This document shows positions 50,909 through 61,639 of a DNA stretch of 64,000 nucleotides, in pieces. This stretch comes from Daphnia pulex (taxonomy: Eukaryota > Arthropoda > Branchiopoda > Diplostraca > Daphniidae): assembly GCF_021134715.1 (NCBI RefSeq), contig NC_060025.1, positions 3,844,001 to 3,908,000 on the forward strand, given 5' to 3'. A model generated the notes under the pieces. That model was given only the letters and a program-made list of their open reading frames with translations, did not search any database and was not told the DNA's origin. Within the stretch, counting starts at the first letter, position 1. Every line of letters begins with the position of its first letter. The position numbers were made by a program, and so were the translations under genes.

Positions 50909-51256
50909 AGCCTTTGCTCGGATCCTGTGTGGACGCTGCCCAAGTTTATTCCACCGCTGCAAGAGACACTGTGGCAAATCAGGAAGCAACAATACAATTA
51001 GTTGAAACCTCAAAACTGAGCTGGAAACGATTCCAAACGTGTACGTCATCCATCACGACGTGTCATCTGTACACTTTGCGCTTTGTTTTTCTATTACAGC
51101 ATCACCACCACAATCTTGGAGGATCGGCGACAACGACGAAGATTTCCGCCCCTTCGACCGGGCCAACAGTCGGCCGCTCTCACACACGAATATGCGGAGT
51201 GGCTCCGAATTGAGTCCATTGGCGAGCAGCCAGACTTTTGCATCGCGGTGTCATAA
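50909..51256 (+). CDS. Two 3'-terminal exons of an unrecognised gene
   Basis: Exon 50909-51038 (acceptor TGTTGAACAG, donor AAAC|GTGTAC) reads PLLGSCVDAAQVYSTAARD, then TVANQEATIQLVETSKLSWK. Exon 51100-51256 (acceptor TTTCTATTACAG) reads ITTTILEDRRQRRRFPPLRP, then SAALTHEYAEWLRIESIGEQ and a terminal ...FCIAVS with TAA at 51254-51256. The two join in phase across a 61-nt intron. The composition (helical, with conserved-looking Trp and basic cluster) is that of a real cytosolic protein C-terminus, but I cannot name it. Earlier exons must lie left of 50.9 kb or be lost. I saw no frameshift. Confidence 0.5.
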
Positions 51257-52029
51257 ATCGACATTTTTCCCCATGTGATTACGCCTTCTTACGCCATAAT
51301 CTTTTTTTTTCTTACAGATTGCTGCAGTTTCATTACGTTTGAGGATAAATGAGGTTCCGATCTTTAGCCAAGCTGTCACATTATTTGTTCATTCAAAGGG
51401 AAAACACTAAATACATGATACCGCGTGTAATCTTGTTACCATAGTTACCTAAGGCCAATATGGTTTTTTGAACATTCTGTCGCTCTATTTTCGTAGGATC
51501 AAGATGCCTATTTGTCAATTTATTCACAAATTTCAGTAAAAGTTTCCTTTATTTCTCGTACAGTCTAGGAGTATCTTAGTTATTGTAAACACAACACAGC
51601 ATTACACAGAAAGGTGTATTTCAAATAGTAACTTACAGTGCAGCAGTGGCGGACCAACTCCGAAGATAGGGAGTTTTACAAATCACACTCGATTACACAA
51701 GTTTATGCTTATCTATGTGTATTAACTGTTAACAATAATTAAGACGTAATTCCGAACGAGCTTAGTGAAATCATGCGTATTAAATTTAATCCTTCTTGTG
51801 GCGACGATCTTAGCGCAGTCAAGCGTGAAATCTTGTGTCTTCTTTTGTGTCCTTTTGTCGGTGACATTCCTTTTTTATGCCGATGTCACCTGTTGTTGTT
51901 TGTCAACAACCTATTAGGTTGAATTAGCATGTTGATGTTCTTCTCTGCTCATGACACCACGATAACGCAATAAGAATCATACAGGCCGTTGTTGCTAATT
52001 TTTGTTTGTTTTTGGGTTCTACAATGCCA
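51257..52029. other. No gene seen
   Basis: AT-rich sequence with only short frames. A perfect 12-base inverted repeat GGTGACATTCC...GTCACCTG-type patch near 51860-51895 is short and not called as a feature. Confidence 0.4.
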
Positions 52030-53393
52030 GCCATGGCCATGGTCAACATATTAATCGACATATTTCATGTAATTTTCACAGGGTTTTATCGCGACTTCGT
52101 CAACGGTGACGTTAACCTCAACGCCACATCCATTTCCAAGTTCTTGAAATTTTTTCACGTAATGCATCCTTGATAAGATCTGTGATGCCAACGTCCATGG
52201 ATGACGATCTGAGGTATCTCCGGAGTGTTTTTTCACAAGGTAACTTCATCATTCCTGATTTTCTGATAAATTTATAGGATCCCGGACTTCTTGATTTCAC
52301 CTGTTTCCATTCTCATGCTTTTTCATTTTGTTGTTAATCTGGTCCAACATGATAGTGCTTCATAAATCTTCTGTGGAAACGGCTTCTATTTGTTTCACAA
52401 TTATCATCTCGTAGATATTCAGGCCTTTAATGGAACTTTTCTATTCCCTGACTTCATTTTCCAACTTTTGATTTCTTCTCTTTAGTCTAAGGAGACGCTG
52501 CTGTAAACTTCAAATATGCTTATGCTTCTCAATTTCATTTTTTTAGGAGATGCTGGTCGCAGCATTCCAACTTCCGTGTCTGAGTTGCCCAGCTCATTAA
52601 CTGCCGAATCGGAATTTCAATCACTCACGTCATAATCGGGATCAGAATCACTCACGTCATTTTCGGAATTACTCACGTCACATTCGGAATCGGAATCACT
52701 CACGTCATTTTCGGAATCACTCACGTCATATTTGGAAATTCTCCGACCTGCTGGAATCGCAGTCAACATCCAATACTTGCCCGGACGTAGTTTCATTGTG
52801 TATCATCTCGTTACAGGCACCCATAATTCTTGGAGTAATATGAGCTTCCCATCACTGCTATTATTAGCAGCTTATGATAGTAAATGATGTAAATCATTTA
52901 AATCAATAAATGTGTAAATTTTAGGAATAATGCGATGATATTTCTTAAATTTTAAATTAGAAACCTTCATTTGATGCACCGCTAACTAGCTGGTTTGTTA
53001 TCACATAGTTTATCCGTTGTTTTTTTTCGTGGTGGCTGATCGGACAGATCAGCTTCATCTCAAGGAATAGTGGGTTCTATGGCAACTACTTCCATAGAGC
53101 CATAAAATATTGATGAAACCGCATTCGGTAGTATTTTTTTTTTGCTCCCGCTTGTACAAATGGGTGGAAGCTGTCCTCACTGAAATGTTTTTCGCACACA
53201 ATTGCGTTTTTTTTAAATTGCATTGTTTTCTAACAGGTCGTAATCTATTGCAATTTTCAATCACACTCAACCACATTTTCCTTCGTTCGTCGTCGAATGG
53301 CATTCCACAAAGATTAGCATGTTTAGCTACGTTGGCATCCCTTTTCCCACTCACGGAATTACATCCGTTCACTATACATTTGAGCTGAGCCAT
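52030..53393 (-). pseudogene. THAP/P-element-type transposase pseudogene
   Basis: The minus-strand start MAQLKCIVNGCNSVSGKR (53393) begins a THAP-like zinc-binding module: C-x4-C, then FDDERRKMWLSVIENCN, then a second Cys (QLC). The frame is disturbed in an A-run near 53190-53200, just where the C-x2-H of THAP should be completed. Downstream pieces include an acidic DVSDSEND-type repeat (52731-52617), then SPGSYKFIRKSGMMKLPCEK followed by TLRRYLRSSS, the typical 'fully-grown helix' segment of P-element/THAP9-like transposases, and finally VTVDEVAIKPCENYMKYVD, resembling the start of the RNase-H-like catalytic core. The frames differ between pieces. The C-terminal two thirds of the transposase are missing. 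Confidence 0.65.
52617..52731 (-). repeat. Short tandem repeat encoding an acidic DVSDSE motif
   Basis: Four to five copies of an 18-24 bp unit (CACTCACGTCATTTTCGGAAT and variants) lie in a row. On the minus strand they encode DVSDSEN/DVSDSDSEC/DVSNSEN/DVSDSDPDY, an acidic linker between the THAP module and the helix segment of the P-type transposase relic. Confidence 0.75.
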
Positions 53394-53802
53394 GATTGCA
53401 AAGAGACTAAATGACCTATTCCATGGCTGACTACTAAAATCATTCAAAGCGCAACAAGTCTCATTTCTGATTATTTTTTGTCTTTATTAAGACTTCGACT
53501 CATTATTTTTCCTTTAGTTATAAAGTGGGGGGGGGGTGAGCAAGTCGAACATAGCGCATAGAAAAGGATGAAAACATATCCGTCAGAAAAAGGAAAACAA
53601 AATGAAAAGAAAAACTGTTTTTTTATCTGTATGTTTCCCAACGTTCGAAAATTATGTAAATAGGTTTAAAAAAGAGACGAAAGATTTAAAAAAAATGTTT
53701 CAAATTTTGCCGGTCGCAGACGTTCAGTTGTAAGCGCTTCTGGAACCTGGCCGCTAGGTGGTGACCGGAACCAGACTTTGATCCCAAATTGTGTTTCCTT
53801 AC

Positions 53803-54400
53803 ATTTTCTAATGGTGCAGGCTTTGCTGCCGCCTCTTCACTAACCTCTCCATCATCATTAAGAGTCTGAGGGTTTCCTAGTATTTCTCCAACCTAAAAAG
53901 GAATTATAAAAAAAGAAGTTTTGATTTTTTCACTTCCAGCCACAAAAGGTTCAATATCCAAAAAAATTACAAGCTTCCTTTTATCTCTGCCTGCAGTTGC
54001 CTTGGTAGCAACATTGTTTACAGCAAACTTTTTTGCTCTAATGATGGTAAAGTTCTCAAGCTGACCATCCACGATTAGATAATTTAGACTAACAGCCAAT
54101 ATCCCATATGCATAGGAATACTTTCCATCAGAAATGAGAAGGCGGTAACGGTCACTGTTATCTTCTGGTAGAGATTTGTTACCCTATTGTAAGAGAAGAA
54201 ATTGTTAAAACTCTACAAATCAGGAAAATTCGTTCTAGTTTTCTATACAAAAACTTGTAGAATAGTGTTTTCATTAGGCATGCCATACCCAACGATGTTC
54301 TACATTGATAAACAAAGAAATTTACAATTTCATCTAAACATTTCAAAAAAAATTAAAATTACCCGAATTACGCCGATGATTTTTTCTACTCATTTTTCAA
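53803..54400 (-). pseudogene. RPA1 (RPA70) N-terminal domain, truncated gene
   Basis: Replication protein A large subunit binds single-stranded DNA; its N-terminal OB fold docks partner proteins. Minus-strand pieces in order: EKIIGVIR (ending at 54363, donor CGG|GTAATT), GYGMPNENTILQVF (54299-54249, donor GTATAG), then an exon from 54183 with SDRYRLLISDGKYSYAYGIL, FTIIRAKKFAVNNV and KLVIFLDIEPFVAGSE, and an exon 53892-53803 with VGEILGNPQTLNDDGE and a Pro/Ala/Glu-rich linker ending at donor AAT|GTAAGG. The first three junctions are in phase. This order (ILQV, RYRLLxSDG, RxKKF, IGNP) is that of RPA70N. The junction between the last two exons is ambiguous, an in-frame TGA precedes EKII, and no ssDNA-binding domains A-C follow, because the P-type relic lies there. 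Probably a truncated duplicate. Confidence 0.7.
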
Positions 54401-54740
54401 CTTCAAATTTTGTTAACGAGGACAATTTCTTTCAGAAAACGTGCTCGAGCAGTTTTTACTGACAAGGCGAAAAAGTAAAATGGTGGGGAAACAATGATCA
54501 ATGACGGTAAACAAAAAACCAAGGCATAACGTGCTGCGTTGCACTGTCAACAAACATTTCAATTAGACGATTAGCTATAACAAGATAAATATTAAAAAAT
54601 TACGAAAAAGTTTAGTTTTTGAAATAAACATTTAAACTAAGCAAAATATAAATAATGATGATTATTTAACTGTAATTCTAAACCACATTAAAATTTCGAA
54701 ATTTTGCAACGTTGCACTAAACTGCCATTTTGGGATCATG

Positions 54741-55400
54741 GCACAATGACGGATTCCCATAAGTAACACCGTTTATAAGTAAAAAAAATATTTTTCTGCT
54801 CATAAGTAAACAAATTCAAATATCTTCTTTACCATAAATAAAAGTTGTCATAAGTAAATATATTTATAGGTAAACCTAGGTTATTTACATGAGTAACAAT
54901 TTCCATAAGTAAAAAGTATTATAACAACGTCGCATTTAATAAAACAAAAAATTATCTCGCAAGTAAAATGTATTACACGCTAGTAATTGCAGAAGAACTT
55001 TTTGTCATTGCGACTAAGCTTCATAAGTAATTTGTTTCACAAGTAACACCAAATAAATAAAACGTGTAATAATTTGCTCATTAGTCATTTTGTTCATAAA
55101 TAAAAAGTTCCCACTGTAACAATGTTCCATTAAAACTTTTTGTCATTGCGACTATGCTTCATAAGTAATTTGTTTCACAAGTAACACCAAATAAATAAAA
55201 CGTGTAATAATTTGCTCATTAGTAATTTTGTTCATAAATAAAAATTCCCACTGTTACATTATTCCATTAAAACTATGTTTCACAAATCCCGATTAATTTT
55301 ATGATTTATAAGACAACAGCCTACTCATGAGTAAGTAGTTTCATTAGTAAAACCAGCGATAATAAATCGATACGCTATATACGGCGATATATGGCGGTTC
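54741..55400 (+). repeat. Left subterminal arm with CATAAGTAA motifs and a 138-bp tandem repeat
   Basis: At least ten CATAAGTAA, CACAAGTAA or close variants are spread over 54755-55350 in one orientation. Within them, two tandem copies of a 138-bp unit start at 54998 and 55136 (CTTTTTGTCATTGCGACTA) and share CACAAGTAACACCAAATAAA, with a few differences. Repeated short motifs near the ends are typical of transposase-binding sites. Confidence 0.75.
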
Positions 55401-55679
55401 TTTTAAAAAAGCAGCCTTCTTCCGTCTTGAAATGTAATAGTTTTAGCTTATGTTGCTATTATTTTAAATATGTGCACGCACGTTATTCAGACTATTGAAA
55501 AAAAAGAAGATAACGCTGAATAATTTTTTCCTCCAATCGACCTTTCCTTCTAGACAGTTCGTTGAGTCGAGTTTTGAAACACATTTCTTATTTTTCATTT
55601 CTTATCATACGTGGATTGTTCTATCAGGAATTTTATAGTTATGTAGAAAAATTGCGAATAATTTAAACATTCTCTTTGA

Positions 55680-58600
55680 CTGGAAACCCTGGCGGAACTG
55701 TCGCCAATAGCAGCAGTCACAACCCAGCCGGAAGGTAAAGTCGTCTCGTACAGCGTCCGATTCCACTCAGAGTTCCTCGTCGTTTTACTGGAAACGGATA
55801 AGAAGCAAAAGAAAATGTGTTTGTATCATCGCAAAATCCAAGAAGGAAATAAGAGAAAATGGATCAGAGATCCCACCTGTCATCGGTTCAGTCGGGACGC
55901 CATGATCCGATCCAGCGAGGCGGGTGTGGCCATAGCCAACGGCAGCAGCAAAACAGGCATCATTCAACTCTTTGAATTATCGACCGATCAATCCAAATGG
56001 ATGGAACGTCAATTCACATCCGGCCGATCCGCCATTTCGTTTGAAATGTTGGGTCATTTCATCGTGGGCTACGACGACCACCAAATTTTCATTTGCCATC
56101 CGGACGCAACTAATAGCCAATGGCGGATGCGCATTCTCGAACGGCTGCCCAATTTTTTTATTTCGCGATGGATTGGCTATCCTCGCCAAGTTTCCACCTG
56201 AAATTGGAAAAATATTATTAGAAACTCTAAAACAAAATCTTATTCAATTATCCGGAAATTCCATCGCCATCAGTTCACTGCATTTGGAAGACGGCCATCA
56301 GCTGTCACTGCGGATCCGCTTATTTCTATTAAGTCCCAATTACAACAGATCCCGACGCCGGGAATTCACCATCAAAGCCGAAAATGTACTCAAACTGAGA
56401 AGTGAATTCAACGATGAACGCAGTCGCTATCAGCTGGGCTATCGCGTAACCAACGACCGTTCCTATCGCGTCAAATTGTTCAACTTGTCGGGAAACCAAG
56501 TCGACGAAATCCTGACAGCCATGAAAGAATATCAGGTCAGCAATTTCGAGGAACTGAGTAAAAACGTCGTCATCCAGCGGGATGTCGAATTCAAATCCTT
56601 CGACAGCCAAACGCAGAAAGAATTCCAGAAACTTGCCAATGTAATTACCAGTCCAGGAATTCACAACAGCACCAACAACACCGAGGAAACGCAGAATAAC
56701 AAGTCGTGTGATGACGTGATGTTTGCGCCGTGCAACGACCAGTGCCACAAGATGGAAGGATCGTTTGAGACCGACAATGTCGCACTGGTCATTCAATTAA
56801 GAAGAAATTTCGATAAATGCCGGGCCGACGACTGGAAAGAAAAGTGGGAAAATACGTCGAAATGGAACTGCAACAATTGAAAGAGAAACAAAATTTAGAA
56901 ATGTCGGAGCTGGAAACCGAGTGAACGGAGCGGGGCATCGACAGCAGAAGCAGCTCAAATGTGACGCGGGAACACCTTTTAATTCGTGAAAAATCATTTG
57001 AAAGTGTTTCCTAATCAACTGGTCCGCCTGCCAGACGAAAATGTTTCCTGACGGACTTTTGGCCGGCAACGAGACGTTTATACGGATGAAGGGTGACGAC
57101 TGGGAGAAAGAAACTGCCAATCCATCGGTGAAAAAAAAATAAAATGTCTATACCTCTGGGTCAATCGTTCGTCTTGCTGGATGAATCGGATGAATCTCAT
57201 CAGTTCAGGAACATGACGTTGTACGGGCAGGATCCAGTCAACTCCAATCAAACCATTGGCCCACCATTGTATCGCCTGTTGGAAATCAGCCCGCCAGATC
57301 GGATCATCAATCGCCATCCGGAATATTTGGCTTACGGGATCCGGAATGGCACAAAGTTGATCCTCTTTACCGATGGCGGGAAAACGTTGGGAAATGTAAT
57401 TATCTTGGCCAACGAGAAACTGGTGAGCGGTTCGTACGAGCGACTCACGAAGCTGTCGCAAACGGGTGAGACGATGAAGCTGTTGACCCGATCCTTGCGT
57501 TCGATTCATCCGGTGATTGCTGACGCCAAAAGAAGCGCCGTTCACGTAGTCAAAATGAGCAACAGTGACGATAGTCTGACACGTTCGACCGGCTACCAGT
57601 GGGATCCCGTCAGTAGCGCCAAGGGCAACGTGACGGTCACAATCATTCCGGGAAACGACCGGAAACTGGGCGGATGGATCCAGGAAACGTAGAGGCCGAG
57701 GAAAATTCCTTTTACAGGTGGATGGATCCGGACGGCATTGGAAATGTTTGACTCGGATGGTCGGCCAGTTCAGGGTCCAGCTAAAAACAAGTCAGACGAT
57801 CCATCGAGTACAAACGACGGCAACATTTTATGGGATTCCGACAAGCGGCGGATCATTAGCGATTTATCTCCTTACAAGATGAGCGACCAGACCATTTCCT
57901 ACTACGGATTTAAATCTTACGAGGTCAACAGCTCCCGATGGCGATTTGTCGAATCCAACGTGATGGAAGGAGGATTTGCATTGACTGGATTCAATTTCCT
58001 GCGATTAAACAATTCTCCGCTGGAAGGATCTTTCACTCCAGTCGACCAACAGTCGACAGTTTATGTGGCGTCTGACTGGATTCGTCCATCTGAAGGACTT
58101 TTAGAAAGCACAATGGAGGAAGACTTGGAAATCACAGCACATTTGAAAGCCATTGTGACAGTCAATGAGACGGAAATTGTCCGTCTGCTGGGACGGATTA
58201 TGCGCAAGGCCGGCGATTGGTCGTACGTTGAAGTCCTTATCGATTTCGACATAGTCCATCATCTTTTCAACAGTCGAATTGGTGACGATCGCCAATAGGA
58301 TCCTAAATTCACCATCACAATTAGGATGGAAGCCCAGAATGGCACCAGTGTGGATGTGGATCACGTCCGTTTCTCGCCCATGGATCACGATTTTCAAGAG
58401 ACAGTTTACAATCGCGGACGGCCCGTCTCGGTCATCGGCTCCAGTGGCTCCATAAGTTGAACCGTCTATTACCGTGGCCGTCCAATGGTTCTTGTAACGG
58501 ACGTTGGCGGTCAGCTGGAACAGGTAACGACATCCACTTACACCGGCCGTTTGGTACCAACACCAAAAGGATCTTCTTCCATCGCCGACAGGAATCCACC

Positions 58601-60682
58601 ATGCCGGATCGTCTTCTACCCGCAAAATGGAGGATTGCACGAAATCTTTGATGCCTATTCGTTGCGCAACCGCTGGAACGATCCTGACGTTTCAGCGTGG
58701 ACGACAGCCCCGGGTCGACTATGGCACAACCATCCGCAATCTCACAGCCTGTCCAGTGTCGATCCTTCCGTCTTATTTGGGAAGGAATGTTCCGCAGCTG
58801 TACGTTGTTACTACTCCCTCATTTCTCCAAGCGCGTCCATGGCCTGGAAATGGAAAAACGGACAGATGAAATTAATCCGGAATTCTCCTGAATTATCCAG
58901 CACGTTGAATTTTACATCAAAGAATAAAACGCTCATCACAATGACTCATTTACCCAATAGCGGAGAGTTGATTTTCATGACGGAAGGCGAACGATTTTTC
59001 GTCTGGATCGACAGTGTACTCCTGCTGGATCAATTCGTCGCTTCCGCCGTAAGTTGGTCGTCGTTTTCTTTCGAGGCGCAGGGAAACCGTTTCGTCGAGG
59101 ATTGCGTCTTCATGGGAAATCCTCGAACGGAAATGGAGTACGTTGACGACTGGGGCCAGAAGATGCAGACGATCCAGCTGGAATCCGACACATCCGTTCT
59201 AGTGTCGCAGTTCCTTTACGATTCGCTCGGTCGACCGGCAATCACAACTAAACTGACAAGAGTGACGGTGGATGCCCGGAAGCCTCTGTTGACGTACCAC
59301 TCGAATTTCATCAGTGGGCCCATCGATCCGGCCCATCCACTTTCCGTGTGGCAGAATACCGGGTTTAAGGTGAAGTGGATCGTTTAAATCCACTCGACGG
59401 AGGAATGGCTTACTTGCGCACGGAATACGAAGCCAATCCGCTAAACGAGAAACAAGTGAGAGGACAGCCCGGCCCGGATTTTTTCGTCAACTCAGTACGC
59501 TCTGAAATTCTGGTCCAGCCTCCAGAAAGACGAAATTGACGTCGTTGAAAATCACTTCCCAACCAATCAAGGCTTCCGGCACCGACTGGAAGAAATGCCA
59601 AACGGAACCAAGAAAGTGGCCGTCCTGGACGGGCAAGACAACAGGGTGGCCCTATACGTTTACATGCCCGGCTACGACCATTTGCTGAGCACGTACGAGT
59701 ACGATTCCGGGAACCGGCTGGTCAAAATGCTTCCGCCAATGTATCACGAGCGTATCGACACGTTTGGAAGAACCGCCAGTTGGAATAATAACAGGACGTC
59801 GCCGGAAGAAATCCGCTGGCAGAAAAGGCTCGGCACTTTGATGAGCTACGACGAAGAAACGGGTCGACTAATCCGCAAGACGACGCCGGATACCGAATCC
59901 ACGCTGTCGGAAGGTGAACGGAACGCCACGTTGGTGACCCACAACGACGACGACTACATCGTCGTCGAAGATATGCGCTGGGAAAGTCAGGATCGACTTT
60001 TGGAATCCAGGCGAGCCGATGAAGCCGATTCCCAAATCTGGAAGACTTATTTCCCGCACAGCGACCGATTGCGATGGATCCAGTATCCGGACGGCATCCA
60101 ACTAAACATTGCTACAACATGGCCAGTTGACTGGCCTAAAATTAACAGGACAATCTGGACATTTAATTCGATTTAGTTACCATGGAAGTAGGCAGCTGGA
60201 CAGCGAGTACCATTTGCCCGGAAGTGAGTACGGATTCAATCGAACGTTCCATTACAATTCACCCGGCTACCTGGAACGGATCGCCGATCCTTTTCTGTCG
60301 CAATCCATTTCCTACACGGACGGGGGTTACGGGAAGGGCGTATCCGGCGACGGAATTGTGATGCAGACGACATTTACGTTACGCCGTTCGCCGTTACGCC
60401 TACGGCAATCACCAGAAACTCGTCAAAGCGAAATACTTTACGGAAGAAACGGAGAAATGGGCCGTTCCGTTCCAGCCGGACACTCTGGTCAATCAGACGG
60501 CCCTGACCAAGCAGCAATCGCGAGACATCTGGAAGCAAATGGAAAAGGCCGGATTCATCCTGTCTGATGGAGACAAAGAAGATTGGCTGACGGCCGTTGG
60601 TAATCGCGGCAGCCGGCCTTTGGTGCTGATCCTGGCAACGGATTCTGAAGTCGGGCTGACTTTTCTCGGAGTGGAAGGATGA
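55680..60682 (+). pseudogene. Rhs/YD-repeat protein pseudogene
   Basis: A ~5-kb stretch reads as one large protein in mostly one frame, interrupted by stops near 57690, 58296 and 58457 and by frame changes near 56150-56200 (T-run), 56830-57130, 59390-59590, 60120-60180 and 60375. It begins ETLAELSPIAAVTTQPEGK near 55683. Later parts carry phrases typical of Rhs/YD-repeat proteins: SPMDHDFQETVYNRGRPVS, YDSLGRPAITTK, YEYDSGNRLVKMLPPMYH, DEETGRLIRKTTPD and a final YAYGNHQKLVKAKYF. This superfamily covers bacterial Rhs and Tc-type toxin subunits, teneurins and lineage-specific eukaryotic proteins; here the N-terminal region is not one I recognise. Read-out stops at TGA 60680-60682, where it runs into the antisense DH exon. 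Too broken to encode a full product; I give no repaired version. A source by horizontal transfer is possible but not shown. Confidence 0.7.
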
Positions 60683-61570
60683 TCCATCTGGCGGTAGTAG
60701 ACGTTGACTACGTGTTCCATATCGGTCACGAATTCCTCCTCCGTTTCCACCAGCTCCTTGACGACGGCCCTGTACGACAAGCCAAAAAAGATTAGCCAAC
60801 ACATGCCATTGTCAAACTGTCAATTGCTCGTCATGTACTCTCGTTTGGCAACAGGATCGAAGGTAACCAGTTGGCGGCCTGAACGAGTCCGCCGGTATCC
60901 CCGTTGTTTGCTGGTCTCTGCTTCTTCGTCCGTCGAATATTTGATCTTTTTGACGCTCCCTTCCACCTGGACGCCGCTCTGCTGGCTGGATTCGATTCCA
61001 GCCTCTTCTCCTTGATTGCCGTCCCTTTGACGCGATTCTGAACGCCTTTTGCGCTGCGGACGAACGGCCATCTTGTGCTTGGCTGCGCTGTTGTCCAGTA
61101 AAGCTGTGGTTACTTCATCCTCGTCAATTCCCAAATCCAAGTGGCTGAGCCAATGCAAAAGTAAAGAAATTAGTAAACGGGGCTGAAAATGAAAAACATA
61201 CAAACAAAATAACGAAAAATGTCCCCGGCTGATTCGATTCGACTTTAATATAATCATTCCGTTTCGTTCATGAGATCAAAGTCATCGCGTACTTATAGCC
61301 AACTTGTTTCGTCACGCCTGGCATTGCTTTCAAATAAATGATTTGTTGATTTTCCAATTTCTATTAGTTTTCGGCTGGAAGCCAATAAACCATTCTGCCA
61401 AGTCTAACTTTCACGCTAGACGAATAGATCTGCAGCGGATCATTTTGAAAGTCAAGGTCGAGAGAGAAATCTCACCTGGAGACGTATTGAGTGTTGGTCG
61501 TAGCCTGGTAAATGCTGGTGCTGCTGCTGCCCGTGAACTGCTCCTGTAGCGATGCGTAAATTTCGGCCAA
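60661..61570 (-). pseudogene. RhoGEF (DH-domain) gene fragment, three exons
   Basis: RhoGEF DH domains activate Rho-family GTPases. Three minus-strand exons join in exact phase: 61570-61476 (acceptor TTTCGTAAACAG, LAEIYASLQEQFTGSSS, donor CCAG|GTGAGA), 61144-60839 (acceptor TTGGCTCAG, LDLGIDEDEVTTALL, then a basic/Glu-rich linker and GRQLVTFDPVAKRE, donor GA|GTACAT) and 60769-60661 (acceptor TTGTCGTACAG, AVVKELVETEEEFVTDMEHV then YYRQMDHPSTPRK, donor AAA|GTCAGC). The last exon is the start of a DH domain (conserved region 1, ELxxTEExFVxDM). Introns are 69 and 331 nt. Nothing upstream or downstream of these exons continues the gene: the right TIR arm and the YD relic take over. UNC-89/obscurin-like or another RhoGEF is possible; the paralogue is not determined. 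The open frames show little decay. Confidence 0.7.
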
Positions 61571-61639
61571 CTGTTTACGAAAGGAAACAGAATTAAATTG
61601 CGAGCAATAACATTTCGGGGCAAATTAACAGCATCTATT

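Noticed and set aside
56329..56796. 155-codon minus-strand frame, and another at 57078-57545
   Set aside because: Both are antisense to the YD-repeat pseudogene, whose plus-strand reading has clear family phrases. They are shadows.
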